NCBI RefSeq assembly: GCF_008704395.1
Contig: NZ_CP023695.1
Location: 5,146,001 to 5,210,000, forward strand
Direction of reading: 5' to 3'
Origin: Streptomyces alboniger
GTDB lineage: Bacteria; Actinomycetota; Actinomycetes; Streptomycetales; Streptomycetaceae
Length of the DNA stretch: 64,000 nucleotides
The position numbers and the translations under genes were made by a program. The notes under the pieces are model-generated. The model had not been told where the DNA came from. It searched no databases and worked only from the letters and a program-made list of their open reading frames with translations. Shown in pieces: positions 28,554 to 35,771 of the stretch (within the stretch, counting starts at the first letter, position 1; the number at the start of each line of letters is the position of its first letter).

Positions 28554-28618
28554 GAGGCATTTCCACCGAGGCGTTCCAGGCACCCCCGAACGAACAAGCG
28601 CACCACGGGAGTGAGCAC

Positions 28619-29713
28619 GTGTCCGCAGTCTCCGATCGGCTTCCCCTCTTCCCCTGGGACAAGCTGGAGCCCTACAAGGCCACGGCGGCCGCGCACCCGG
28701 GCGGCATCGTCGACCTGTCCGTCGGCACGCCCGTCGACCCGGTCCCCGAGCTGATCCAGAAGGCCCTGGTCGCCGCCGCCGACTCGCCGGGCTATCCGAC
28801 GGTGTGGGGCACGCCCGAGCTGCGCGACGCGCTCACCGGCTGGTGCGAACGGCGCCTGGGCGCGCGGGGCATCACGCACCGCGAGGTCCTGCCGGTCGTC
28901 GGCTCCAAGGAACTGGTGGCGTGGCTCCCGACGCAGCTGGGCCTCGGCCCGGGCGACGTGGTGGCCTACCCCCGGCTCGCCTACCCGACGTACGAGGTCG
29001 GCGCGCGGCTTGCCCGTGCCGAGTACGTCGCCTACGACGACCCGTGCGAGCTGGACCCGGCGAACCTCAAGCTCCTGTGGCTCAACTCGCCCTCGAACCC
29101 CACCGGTCGGGTCCTCACGCGCGAGGAGCTGACCCGCACGGTCGCCTGGGCACGCGAGCACGGCGTGCTCCTCGTCAGCGACGAGTGCTACCTGGAACTG
29201 GGCTGGGAGGCGGACCCGGTCTCGGTCCTGCACCCGGACGTGTGCGGCGGTTCGTACGAGGGGATCGTCGCGGTCCACTCGCTCTCCAAGCGGTCGAACC
29301 TCGCGGGCTACCGCGCCGCGTTCATCGCCGGTGACGCGGCCGTCCTCGGCGACCTGCTCCAGATCCGCAAGCACGGCGGCATGATGACCTCCGCGCCGAC
29401 CCAGGCCGCCGTGGTGGCCGCGCTCGGCGACGACCAGCACGTCCACGAGCAGCGTGAGCGGTACGCGGCCCGGCGCACCGCCCTGCGCGACGCTCTGCTG
29501 AAGCACGGCTTCCGCATCGAGCACAGCGAGGCGAGCCTGTATCTGTGGGCCACGCGCGACGAGTCCTGCTGGGACACCGTCGGCCACCTCGCCGGCCTCG
29601 GCATCCTGGTGGCGCCCGGCGACTTCTACGGCCCGGCGGGCGACCGCTTCGTGCGGGTGGCGCTGACGGCGACGGACGAGCGGGTGGCGGCGGCGGTCGA
29701 GCGCCTGGCGTAA
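28619..29713 (+). CDS. dapC: Succinyldiaminopimelate transaminase DapC
   Basis: A 364-residue class I/II PLP aminotransferase that makes N-succinyl-LL-2,6-diaminopimelate for lysine and peptidoglycan synthesis. Seen in order: the SVGTPVDPVP substrate segment, GYPTVWGTPELRDAL, LNSPSNPTGRVL, the LLVSDECYLELGW loop and the PLP-lysine motif HSLSKRSNLAGYR (Lys about 224). The start is GTG with GGGAG upstream. The companion gene dapE lies 2 kb downstream. The position after ferredoxin is the usual one for actinobacterial dapC. Confidence 0.92.
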   Translation: MSAVSDRLPLFPWDKLEPYKATAAAHPGGIVDLSVGTPVDPVPELIQKALVAAADSPGYPTVWGTPELRDALTGWCERRLGARGITHREVLPVVGSKELVAWLPTQLGLGPGDVVAYPRLAYPTYEVGARLARAEYVAYDDPCELDPANLKLLWLNSPSNPTGRVLTREELTRTVAWAREHGVLLVSDECYLELGWEADPVSVLHPDVCGGSYEGIVAVHSLSKRSNLAGYRAAFIAGDAAVLGDLLQIRKHGGMMTSAPTQAAVVAALGDDQHVHEQRERYAARRTALRDALLKHGFRIEHSEASLYLWATRDESCWDTVGHLAGLGILVAPGDFYGPAGDRFVRVALTATDERVAAAVERLA

Positions 29714-29733
29714 TCGCCGAGCAGACACGACGC

Positions 29734-29762
29734 AGGGCCCGGAGCCACTGGCTCCGGGCCCT
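29734..29762. terminator. Bidirectional terminator between dapC and a convergent gene
   Basis: A 13-bp perfect stem (29734-29746 with 29750-29762) has a three-base loop and lies between convergent genes. It serves dapC from the left and the secreted repeat protein from the right. Confidence 0.9.
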
Positions 29763-29793
29763 CCGTGCGGGTGCCGTGCGATCAGGCGTGCGA

Positions 29794-30282
29794 TCAGCCG
29801 AGCGGCAGGCCCTGGGTGGGCAGGCCCTTCGTGGGCAGACCGTCGGTGGGCAGACCGCCCTTGGTCACCGCGTCGGTCGGCAGGCCGCCCTTGGCCACGT
29901 CGTCGGTGGGCAGACCGCCCTTGGTCGCCGTGCCCGCCGTGTCGCCCAGCACCTCGCCCGCGCTGCCCGCCACGTCACCGGCGGCCTTCTGCGCGGCGGG
30001 GGCCGCGGTCTTGGCGCCCTTGCCGACGACCTTGCCCGCGGTCGGAACGGCCTTCTTCACGGCCTTCCCGCCGGTGTCACCGGCGGTCTTGGTGGTGTTC
30101 TGGGCGGCGCCGTCGACGGTGTTGCCCAGGCCGGCGCCGTCCAGCGCGGTCAGTCCGCCCAGGTCGGGAGCGGCAGGCAGGCCAACGGCGCTCGCGGAGC
30201 CGGCCGCACCGACCACGGAGGCTGCGCCTGCTGCGCTGAGCAGCGCGGCGCGGGCGATCCGGCGGGTCAGGGGGAGGGACAT
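29794..30282 (-). CDS. Secreted Ala/Gly-rich protein with GGLPTD repeats
   Basis: A 162-residue exported protein. A Sec signal peptide (RRIARAALLSAAGAASVVGAA, cleavage probably near GSASA at 28-32) is followed by an Ala/Gly/Lys-rich middle and a C-terminal tail repeating KGGLPTD at ten-residue spacing (three copies), then the variants GLPTDGLPTKGLPTQGLPLG. No known domain and no cell-wall sorting signal were seen. GAAGGAG lies a few bases before the ATG. It may be a loosely folded wall or matrix protein. A dyad (30424-30438) lies in its long upstream region. Confidence 0.75.
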   Translation of the reverse strand: MSLPLTRRIARAALLSAAGAASVVGAAGSASAVGLPAAPDLGGLTALDGAGLGNTVDGAAQNTTKTAGDTGGKAVKKAVPTAGKVVGKGAKTAAPAAQKAAGDVAGSAGEVLGDTAGTATKGGLPTDDVAKGGLPTDAVTKGGLPTDGLPTKGLPTQGLPLG

Positions 30283-30618
30283 GATGCTCCTTCAGACGGG
30301 AGAGAACGTTGGGTGTCCGGCCGGATCGGCTCCGGCGTCCCACCGGATGGCTTCCGGCGATCGGACGCCGTGACTACCGCTCGAAGCCCACGAAGGTTGC
30401 GGTGCGCCAACGTAAAGAGTTGGTAATGCGTCGCATTATCGGCTCTGGATAAAAACGGGCAAACGGCTCGCCGCCCCGCCGCGCTGCTGAATCCTTAATT
30501 CCCTTTGTTCTCAAGGGATTTCGCGAGGGCGGCGGCTCGGTACGGGAAAGCGGGCGGTTCGTCGTCCCGCGGTGATCGTCGCCCCTCGATCGGGTGATGC
30601 GACGTACTCCTGTCCGGT
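30283..30618. other. Upstream region of the secreted repeat protein gene
   Basis: This 336-base stretch has no gene. The part at 30395-30530 is relatively AT-rich for this genome and includes the perfect dyad at 30424-30438 and a shorter CCCTT...AAGGG repeat (30501-30517). It should hold the reverse-strand promoter of the secreted protein and the 3' region of the lysozyme-like gene. Confidence 0.5.
30424..30438. promoter_or_regulatory. Perfect 7-bp dyad TAATGCG-T-CGCATTA (candidate operator)
   Basis: A perfect inverted repeat of 15 bases, AT-rich at its ends, lies about 140 bases upstream of the secreted repeat protein gene. The size and symmetry suit a dimeric regulator site. The regulator is unknown. 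Confidence 0.5.
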
Positions 30619-31524
30619 CTACTCCCCGGTGACGATCCGGACCTCGTCCGCGGCGGCGCCCGGCCCCGCGGCCCCACCCGTCCGCGCCTTGTGCCACGTA
30701 CCCGAACCCGAGGCGCGCCACTCCCGGCCGCCGTACGAGACGCGCTCGATGCGCAGCGCCGAGGACTGGGCCACGGCCCAGTGCGCCAGCTCCCAGCCGC
30801 GCCGCGGGGCCCTGTCGCCCACGGCGGCCGCGGCGGGCACCGGGACCGTCACCGTCCGCCCCCCGCCCTCGTCCGGGCGCACCTCGCGGCCGAAGTCGCG
30901 CACGATCGCGGCCCGCACCCGCGCCGGGCCGCCGCCGTCCGTGCCCGGCCCGCTTTCGCAGCTGAAGGTGGCGGGCGCGCGGCCGGTGAGCGCGGCGGCG
31001 AGCAGCACGGCGTCCGGCTCGTGCTTGGCGTAGGCCTGCGGGTAGCCGCTGCGCTGCACACGCTGCGCGGCGACCGTCAGCGGCAGCCGCGAATATCCGG
31101 GGACCTCGGCCAGATGTTCGTAGAAACGGGCCGCCGAGTACGCGGGGTCCATGATCTGGCGCTCATCGCCCCAGCCCTGGGTGGGGCGCTGCTGGAAGAG
31201 GCCGAGCGAGTCCCGGTCGCCGTGCCGGATGTTGCGCAGCCCCGACTCCTGGAGGGCGGTCGCGAGGGCGATGGTCACGGCGCGCTCGGGCATCCCGCGC
31301 GTGGTGCCGACGGCGGCGACCGTCGCGGCGTTCTGCGCCTGCTCGGCCGTGAACTCGTACGAAGCGCCGTCGTCGTCCGCCGACACCACCGTGCACCGGG
31401 GTGAGGGCTTGCCCCCGTAGACGTACTGCACCGCCACATAGCCCGCGACGGCGAGCAGCACGACGAGCGCGGCCGTCAGACGGCGGGTACGGCCGCGCCG
31501 GAGGAAGGTGGGGGGCTCAGGCAC
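30619..31524 (-). CDS. Membrane-anchored lysozyme-fold (lytic transglycosylase-like) protein
   Basis: A 301-residue protein with one membrane helix at about 15-37 and an extracytoplasmic domain. The segment LQESGLRNIRHGDRDSLGLF followed by QQRP (about 91-114) has the ESG...GLFQ pattern of goose-type and transglycosylase lysozyme folds, where the Glu (about 92) is catalytic. Activity on peptidoglycan is inferred from this motif. The start is the GTG at 31524; the frame stays open far upstream across dapE, but no homologous sequence precedes VPEPPTF. It diverges from dapE with a 73-bp shared promoter region. Confidence 0.75.
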   Translation of the reverse strand: MPEPPTFLRRGRTRRLTAALVVLLAVAGYVAVQYVYGGKPSPRCTVVSADDDGASYEFTAEQAQNAATVAAVGTTRGMPERAVTIALATALQESGLRNIRHGDRDSLGLFQQRPTQGWGDERQIMDPAYSAARFYEHLAEVPGYSRLPLTVAAQRVQRSGYPQAYAKHEPDAVLLAAALTGRAPATFSCESGPGTDGGGPARVRAAIVRDFGREVRPDEGGGRTVTVPVPAAAAVGDRAPRRGWELAHWAVAQSSALRIERVSYGGREWRASGSGTWHKARTGGAAGPGAAADEVRIVTGE

Positions 31525-31546
31525 GCGTCCAAGGTACTGGAGTCCA

Positions 31547-31570
31547 CCGACAGGTCGGCCGACAGGTCGG
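31547..31570. promoter_or_regulatory. Two tandem perfect palindromes CCGAC-AG-GTCGG
   Basis: The 12-base palindrome CCGACAGGTCGG occurs twice without a gap (31547-31558 and 31559-31570), in the 73 bases between the divergent lysozyme-like gene and dapE. It overlaps where a dapE -35 element would lie, so it could be an operator for either gene. It may equally be a chance expansion; no bound regulator is known. Confidence 0.55.
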
Positions 31571-31584
31571 CGGGCCGCTGGAGT

Positions 31585-31590
31585 TAGGGT
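31585..31590 (+). promoter_or_regulatory. Candidate -10 of a leaderless dapE transcript
   Basis: TAGGGT matches the Streptomyces -10 consensus and stands seven bases before the dapE ATG, which places the transcript start at the start codon. No ribosome-binding site is present upstream. The -35 is not clear. Confidence 0.5.
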
Positions 31591-31597
31591 CTTCCGT

Positions 31598-32686
31598 ATG
31601 CCGCAGACGCCGCTTGACCTCACGCTGGACGCCGCCGAGCTGACCGCTCGCCTCGTCGACTTCCCGTCCCCGAGCGGTTCGGAGAAGGACCTCGCCGACG
31701 CCATCGAGACGGCCCTGCGCGGCCTTGCGCACCTCACGGTCGACCGGTACGGCAACAACGTGGTGGCCCGTACGAACCTCGGCCGCGCCGAGCGGGTCGT
31801 CCTCGCCGGCCACATCGACACGGTGCCGATCGCGGACAACCCTCCGAACGTGCCGTCCCGCCTGGACGAGGACGGGGTCCTGTGGGGCTGCGGCACCTGC
31901 GACATGAAGTCGGGCGTCGCCGTCCAGCTGCGCATCGCGCAGACGGTGACCGAGCCCAACCGCGACCTCACCTTCGTCTTCTACGACAACGAGGAAGTGG
32001 CCGCCCACCTCAACGGCCTCGGACACGTCGCCGAGGCGCACCCGGACTGGCTGGCGGGCGACTTCGCGATCCTCCTGGAGCCGACCGACGGCCAGGTCGA
32101 GGGCGGCTGCCAGGGCACGCTGCGGGTCCTGCTGAGGACCAAGGGCGTGCGGGCGCACTCCGCGCGCGCGTGGATGGGCTCCAACGCCATTCACGCGGCC
32201 ACTCCGATCCTTCAGAAGCTCGCCGCGTACGAACCGCGCAAGCCGGTCGTCGAGGGCCTCCAGTTCCACGAGGGCCTCAACGCCGTCCGCATCGAGGGCG
32301 GCGTCGCCACCAACGTCATCCCCGACGAGTGCACCGTCACCGTAAACTTCCGCTACGCCCCGGACCGCAGCGAGGAGGAGGCCCTCGCCTTCGTGCGCGA
32401 CTACTTCGCGGACTGCGGCGTCGACGAGTTCATCGTCGACGACCACACGGGCGCGGCCCGCCCCGGCCTCACCCACCCGGCCGCCGCCGCGTTCATGGCG
32501 GCCGTCGGCGGCGAGGCCCGTCCCAAGTTCGGCTGGACGGACGTCTCCCGCTTCAGCGCGCTCGGCGTGCCCGCCGTGAACTTCAGCCCCGGCGACCCCC
32601 TGCTCGCCCACAAGATCGACGAGCGTGTGAAGGCCTCGCTGATCCCCGAGGCGGAGGAGCGGCTGAGGGCCTGGCTGACGTCGTGA
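31598..32686 (+). CDS. dapE: Succinyl-diaminopimelate desuccinylase DapE
   Basis: A 362-residue M20-family zinc hydrolase that releases LL-diaminopimelate from its N-succinyl form, for lysine and peptidoglycan synthesis. Metal-site motifs are seen in order: LAGHIDTVP (His/Asp), GCGTCDMKSGVA (bridging Asp), FVFYDNEEVA (catalytic Glu pair) and a terminal SPGDPLLAHKIDE. The dimerisation domain lies between, with KGVRAHSARAWMG. The start at 31598 is chosen over an upstream frame because homology begins at the LDLTLDAAELT segment. dapC is 2 kb upstream. Confidence 0.93.
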   Translation: MPQTPLDLTLDAAELTARLVDFPSPSGSEKDLADAIETALRGLAHLTVDRYGNNVVARTNLGRAERVVLAGHIDTVPIADNPPNVPSRLDEDGVLWGCGTCDMKSGVAVQLRIAQTVTEPNRDLTFVFYDNEEVAAHLNGLGHVAEAHPDWLAGDFAILLEPTDGQVEGGCQGTLRVLLRTKGVRAHSARAWMGSNAIHAATPILQKLAAYEPRKPVVEGLQFHEGLNAVRIEGGVATNVIPDECTVTVNFRYAPDRSEEEALAFVRDYFADCGVDEFIVDDHTGAARPGLTHPAAAAFMAAVGGEARPKFGWTDVSRFSALGVPAVNFSPGDPLLAHKIDERVKASLIPEAEERLRAWLTS

Positions 32687-32752
32687 GCGGCTCCTGAGCG
32701 GCTTCGGAGCGGCTACTGGGCCGGACATACCGAGGTCCCTCGGGCGTAACCC

Positions 32753-32766
32753 GCGTAGACCTACGC
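32753..32766. promoter_or_regulatory. Short perfect dyad GCGTAG-AC-CTACGC before the LOG-family gene
   Basis: Six-base arms (32753-32758 and 32761-32766) surround two bases, about 33 bases before the start codon. The right arm overlaps TACGCT, a possible -10. It may be an operator or only part of the promoter. Confidence 0.35.
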
Positions 32767-32798
32767 TGTGGGGCACGCACGCATGGAGGGAGCAGACG

Positions 32799-33575
32799 AT
32801 GACCAACCCCGATGCCAGCACGGACAGTGGTGCCCCCGCTGCCGGAAAGCGCCCCGAGGAGCAGCGGCTCGGCCCGGTGCTGCGCCGGCGCGACAAGGTG
32901 CAGGCAGGCACCACCGATCAGCGTCTCCTCGACTCCGACGGCCCCTCCGAGTGGGTGCACACCGACCCCTGGCGGGTCCTGCGCATCCAGTCCGAGTTCA
33001 TCGAGGGCTTCGGCACCCTCGCGGAACTCCCGCCCGCCATCAGCGTCTTCGGCTCGGCACGCACCCCCGTGGACTCGCCGGAGTACAGGGCGGGGGTGGA
33101 GATCGGCAAGGCGCTCGTGGAGGCCGGCTTCGCGGTCATCACGGGCGGCGGGCCCGGCGCGATGCAGGCCGCCAACCAGGGTGCCGTCGAGGCCAAGGGC
33201 ACCTCGGTCGGCCTCGGCATCGAGCTGCCCTTCGAGCAGGGCCTGAACCCTTACGTCGACATCGGCGTGAACTTCCGCTACTTCTTCGTCCGCAAGACGA
33301 TGTTCGTGAAGTACGCGCAGGGGTTCGTGGTGCTGCCGGGCGGCCTCGGCACCCTGGACGAACTCTTCGAGGCGCTCACCCTCGTACAGACCCGCAAGGT
33401 CACGCGCTTCCCGATCGTCCTCTTCGGCTCGCGGTACTGGAACGGCCTGATCGACTGGCTGAAGAACACGGTCATCGCCGAGGGCAAGGCCTCCGAGGCC
33501 GATCTGCTCCTGTTCCACGTCACGGACGACGTCGACGAGGCGATCTCCCTGGTGACCAAGGAAGTCGCGAAGTAG
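32799..33575 (+). CDS. LOG-family (TIGR00730) Rossmann-fold protein
   Basis: A 258-residue cytoplasmic protein of the lysine decarboxylase-like / LOG family. The nucleotide-binding motif ITGGGPGAMQAANQGA (about 110-125) and the signature PGGLGTLDELFE (about 184-195) are intact. Family members hydrolyse nucleoside 5'-monophosphates, some releasing free cytokinin-like bases; the substrate here is not known. GGAGGGAG lies shortly before the ATG. The N-terminal 50 residues (QRLGPVLRRRDKVQAGTTDQ) are typical of the actinobacterial type beside dapE and folP (Rv1205 neighbourhood). Confidence 0.9.
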   Translation: MTNPDASTDSGAPAAGKRPEEQRLGPVLRRRDKVQAGTTDQRLLDSDGPSEWVHTDPWRVLRIQSEFIEGFGTLAELPPAISVFGSARTPVDSPEYRAGVEIGKALVEAGFAVITGGGPGAMQAANQGAVEAKGTSVGLGIELPFEQGLNPYVDIGVNFRYFFVRKTMFVKYAQGFVVLPGGLGTLDELFEALTLVQTRKVTRFPIVLFGSRYWNGLIDWLKNTVIAEGKASEADLLLFHVTDDVDEAISLVTKEVAK

Positions 33576-33603
33576 AACTCCCCGAGGAGGAGACCAGGCA
33601 GCT

Positions 33604-33625
33604 CCCCGGCGGTCGCCCGCCGGGG
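33604..33625 (+). terminator. Terminator after the LOG-family gene
   Basis: A nine-base perfect stem (33604-33612 with 33617-33625) with a TCGC loop begins 28 bases after the stop codon. It lies next to the degenerate folP tail at 33636. Confidence 0.75.
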
Positions 33626-33635
33626 CGCGGTCGTC

Positions 33636-33700
33636 TCAGGCCAGCCCCCGCCGCGCCACGGCGGGCGCACGGTGCCCCGCGATCGTCGCGACCATGACCA
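33636..33700 (-). pseudogene. Remnant second copy of the folP 3' end
   Basis: Reverse-strand bases 33636-33696 resemble the last 61 bases of the intact folP gene (33803-33863) at 50 of 61 positions. They still read VATIAGHRAPAVARRGLA plus a stop, against VATIAGHREPAVARRGLA in the intact gene. No start or upstream domain precedes it, so it cannot encode a functional protein. It probably came from a tandem duplication that has mostly decayed, or from an exchange that replaced the gene end. Confidence 0.8.
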
Positions 33701-33802
33701 TTTCTCCCTGCCGTCCTCGCACCGCTCGGCGCTGGGGCGCCTCGCGGGCTTCGCCCGGCTGTGCCGGACTCCGTCCGGCTGCCGGGGGCGGGGCGGGGTT
33801 CG

Positions 33803-34663
33803 TCAGGCCAGGCCTCGTCTGGCGACGGCGGGTTCTCGATGACCCGCGATCGTCGCGACCATGTCCAGCACCTGCCGGGTCTCCACGACCTCGTGTACGC
33901 GGTAGACCTGCGCGCCCAGCCATGCCGAGACCGCCGTCGTCGCCAGGGTGCCGATCACGCGTTCCTTGACCGGCCTGTCCAGGGTCTCGCCCACGAAGTC
34001 CTTGTTGGACAGGGAGACCAGCACCGGCCAGCCCGTCTCCACCATCTCGCCCAGCCTGCGGGTGGCTTCCAGGCTGTGCCGGGTGTTCTTGCCGAAGTCG
34101 TGGCCCGGGTCGATGAGGACGGACTCGCGCGGCACACCCAGTTCGACCGCGCGTTCGGCCAGACCCACCGTCACGCGCAGGATGTCGGCCATCACGTCCT
34201 CGTACGTGACCCGGTGCGGCCTCGTCCGCGGCTCCGCGCCGCCCGCGTGCGTGCACACCAGGCCGGCCCCGTACCGCGCGGCGACCTCCGCGAGCTTGGG
34301 GTCGACGCCGCCCCACGCGTCGTTGAGCAGATCGGCACCGGCCTCGCAGACCGCCTCGCCGACGTCGTGCCGCCAGGTGTCGACGCTGATCACCACGTCG
34401 GGGAACCTCTTGCGCACCTCGGCGACGAAGCCGACCGTGCGGCGCGCCTCCTCCTCGGGCGTCACCTCGTCGCCGGGGCCCGCCTTGACCCCGCCGATGT
34501 CGATGATCGCGGCCCCCTCGGCCACCGCCTGCTCCACCCGGGCCAGCGCGGGCTCGTCGCGGAAGGTGGCGCCCTGGTCGTAGAAGGAGTCCGGGGTCCG
34601 GTTGACGATCGCCATGATCACCGGCTCGTGCGCGTCGAACTCGCGCCTGCCAAGCCTGAGCAT
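33803..34663 (-). CDS. folP: Dihydropteroate synthase-like protein, FolP2 type
   Basis: A 286-residue TIM-barrel protein of the pterin-binding family. Seen: IMAIVNRTPDSFYDQGATF (loop 1), AAIIDIGGVKAGPGDEVTPEEEARR (loop 2), ADLLNDAWGG, VSLSNKDFVGE and YRVHEV. In catalytically active dihydropteroate synthases loop 2 reads GGESTRPG; here the ESTRP residues are replaced by VKAGP, as I recall for the FolP2 class (Rv1207). FolP2 is reported to lack normal synthase activity, so folate synthesis is uncertain. It sits in the dapE, LOG, folP2, DivIVA-like, tag order rather than in a folate operon. Confidence 0.85.
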   Translation of the reverse strand: MLRLGRREFDAHEPVIMAIVNRTPDSFYDQGATFRDEPALARVEQAVAEGAAIIDIGGVKAGPGDEVTPEEEARRTVGFVAEVRKRFPDVVISVDTWRHDVGEAVCEAGADLLNDAWGGVDPKLAEVAARYGAGLVCTHAGGAEPRTRPHRVTYEDVMADILRVTVGLAERAVELGVPRESVLIDPGHDFGKNTRHSLEATRRLGEMVETGWPVLVSLSNKDFVGETLDRPVKERVIGTLATTAVSAWLGAQVYRVHEVVETRQVLDMVATIAGHREPAVARRGLA

Positions 34664-34788
34664 CCCCTGTGGCCCTCCTGGGTCCTTGTCGCGGTTCGGC
34701 CGCCTGCGACCTTAACCGTCAAAGGCGCATGGCACGATCGGACCCCGGCAGTTTCAGCACGGGCAGTCGAGCGTGGGGGCCTGAAGAC

Positions 34789-35175
34789 ATGGTCTTGTTC
34801 TTGTTCCTGGTCATCGTCCTCGTCGTGGTGGTCGGCGCGGTGACCCTCGCCGTGGTCGGCGGCGGCGAGAGCGGAGCCCTGCCCGACGCCGCGCCCGAGC
34901 GGTTCACCGATCCGCTGCCCCTGGACCGGCCGCTGCGCCGGGCCGACGTCGACGAGGTCCGCTTCCCGACGACGCTGCGCGGCTACCACATGGACGACGT
35001 CGACGACGTGCTCGGCCGCCTCGGCGCCGAGCTGGCCGAGCGCGACGCCCGCATCGCCGAACTGGAGGCGGCCCTGGCGGGCGCCCAGGCCACGGCGGTC
35101 GCGGGCCCGGCCCTCCTGGAGGGGTACGAACAGCACGGGGCCGAGCACAAGGGGAACGAGGGAGGCGACCAGTGA
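34789..35175 (+). CDS. DivIVA-domain membrane protein
   Basis: A 128-residue protein. A single N-terminal membrane helix (LFLFLVIVLVVVVGAVTLAVV, residues 3-23) is followed by a linker and a DivIVA-like N-terminal segment (VDEVRFPTTLRGYHMDDVDDVL, about 59-80), then a coiled coil (ELAERDARIAELEAAL). Such proteins may sit at curved membranes or poles. The ATG at 34789 was chosen because the membrane helix begins there. The glycosylase gene tag overlaps its stop, as in the Rv1209-Rv1210 pair of mycobacteria. Confidence 0.85.
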   Translation: MVLFLFLVIVLVVVVGAVTLAVVGGGESGALPDAAPERFTDPLPLDRPLRRADVDEVRFPTTLRGYHMDDVDDVLGRLGAELAERDARIAELEAALAGAQATAVAGPALLEGYEQHGAEHKGNEGGDQ

Positions 35176-35768
35176 GCGGCGAGGCAGGCGCCCTCGCGGG
35201 CCCGGACGGCGGCCTGCGCTGTCCCTGGGGGCTGTCCACCGAGGACTACATCGCGTACCACGACGAGGAATGGGGCCGCCCGGTCCACGGCGACGACGCG
35301 CTCTACGAAAGGCTCTGCCTGGAGGCCTTCCAGTCCGGCCTCTCCTGGATCACGATCCTGCGCCGCCGCGACGGCTTCCGCGCCGCCTTCGCCGACTTCA
35401 GGATCGCTACGGTCGCCGGGTTCACGGACGAGGACCGGGCGCGGCTCCTCGCCGACCCGGGCATCATCCGCAACCGCGCCAAGATCGACGCGACCCTCGC
35501 CAACGCACGCGTGCTCGCCGACTGGCCCGAGGGCGAACTGGACTCGCTGATCTGGTCGTTCGCACCCGACCCGGCGTCCCGCCAGGTACCGAAGGCGCTC
35601 TCGGACGTGCCCGCCATCACCGACGAGTCCACGGCCCTGTCCAAGGCCCTCAAGAAGCGCGGCCTCCGCTTCATCGGCCCCACCACGGCGTACGCCCTGA
35701 TGCAGGCGTGCGGCCTGGTCAACGACCACCTCGCGGACTGCGTGGCCCGCGAGGCGGCGGGGAGCTGA
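35172..35768 (+). CDS. tag: DNA-3-methyladenine glycosylase I
   Basis: A 198-residue DNA-repair glycosylase (TagI family) that removes 3-methyladenine from alkylated DNA. Conserved blocks: CPWGLSTEDYIAYHDEEWGRP (zinc Cys/His near residue 16), LCLEAFQSGLSWITILRRR, GIIRNRAKIDATLANAR, and a C-terminal GPTTAYALMQACGLVNDHLADC with the second zinc cluster. The GTG start overlaps the preceding stop by four bases, so it is translationally coupled to the DivIVA-like gene. It converges with the enoyl-CoA hydratase gene. Confidence 0.94.
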   Translation: MSGEAGALAGPDGGLRCPWGLSTEDYIAYHDEEWGRPVHGDDALYERLCLEAFQSGLSWITILRRRDGFRAAFADFRIATVAGFTDEDRARLLADPGIIRNRAKIDATLANARVLADWPEGELDSLIWSFAPDPASRQVPKALSDVPAITDESTALSKALKKRGLRFIGPTTAYALMQACGLVNDHLADCVAREAAGS

Positions 35769-35771
35769 CGC

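Noticed and set aside
30498..30520. Inverted repeat AATTCCCTT...AAGGGATTT as an operator
   Set aside because: The arms match over only five bases once aligned, so it is within chance expectation.
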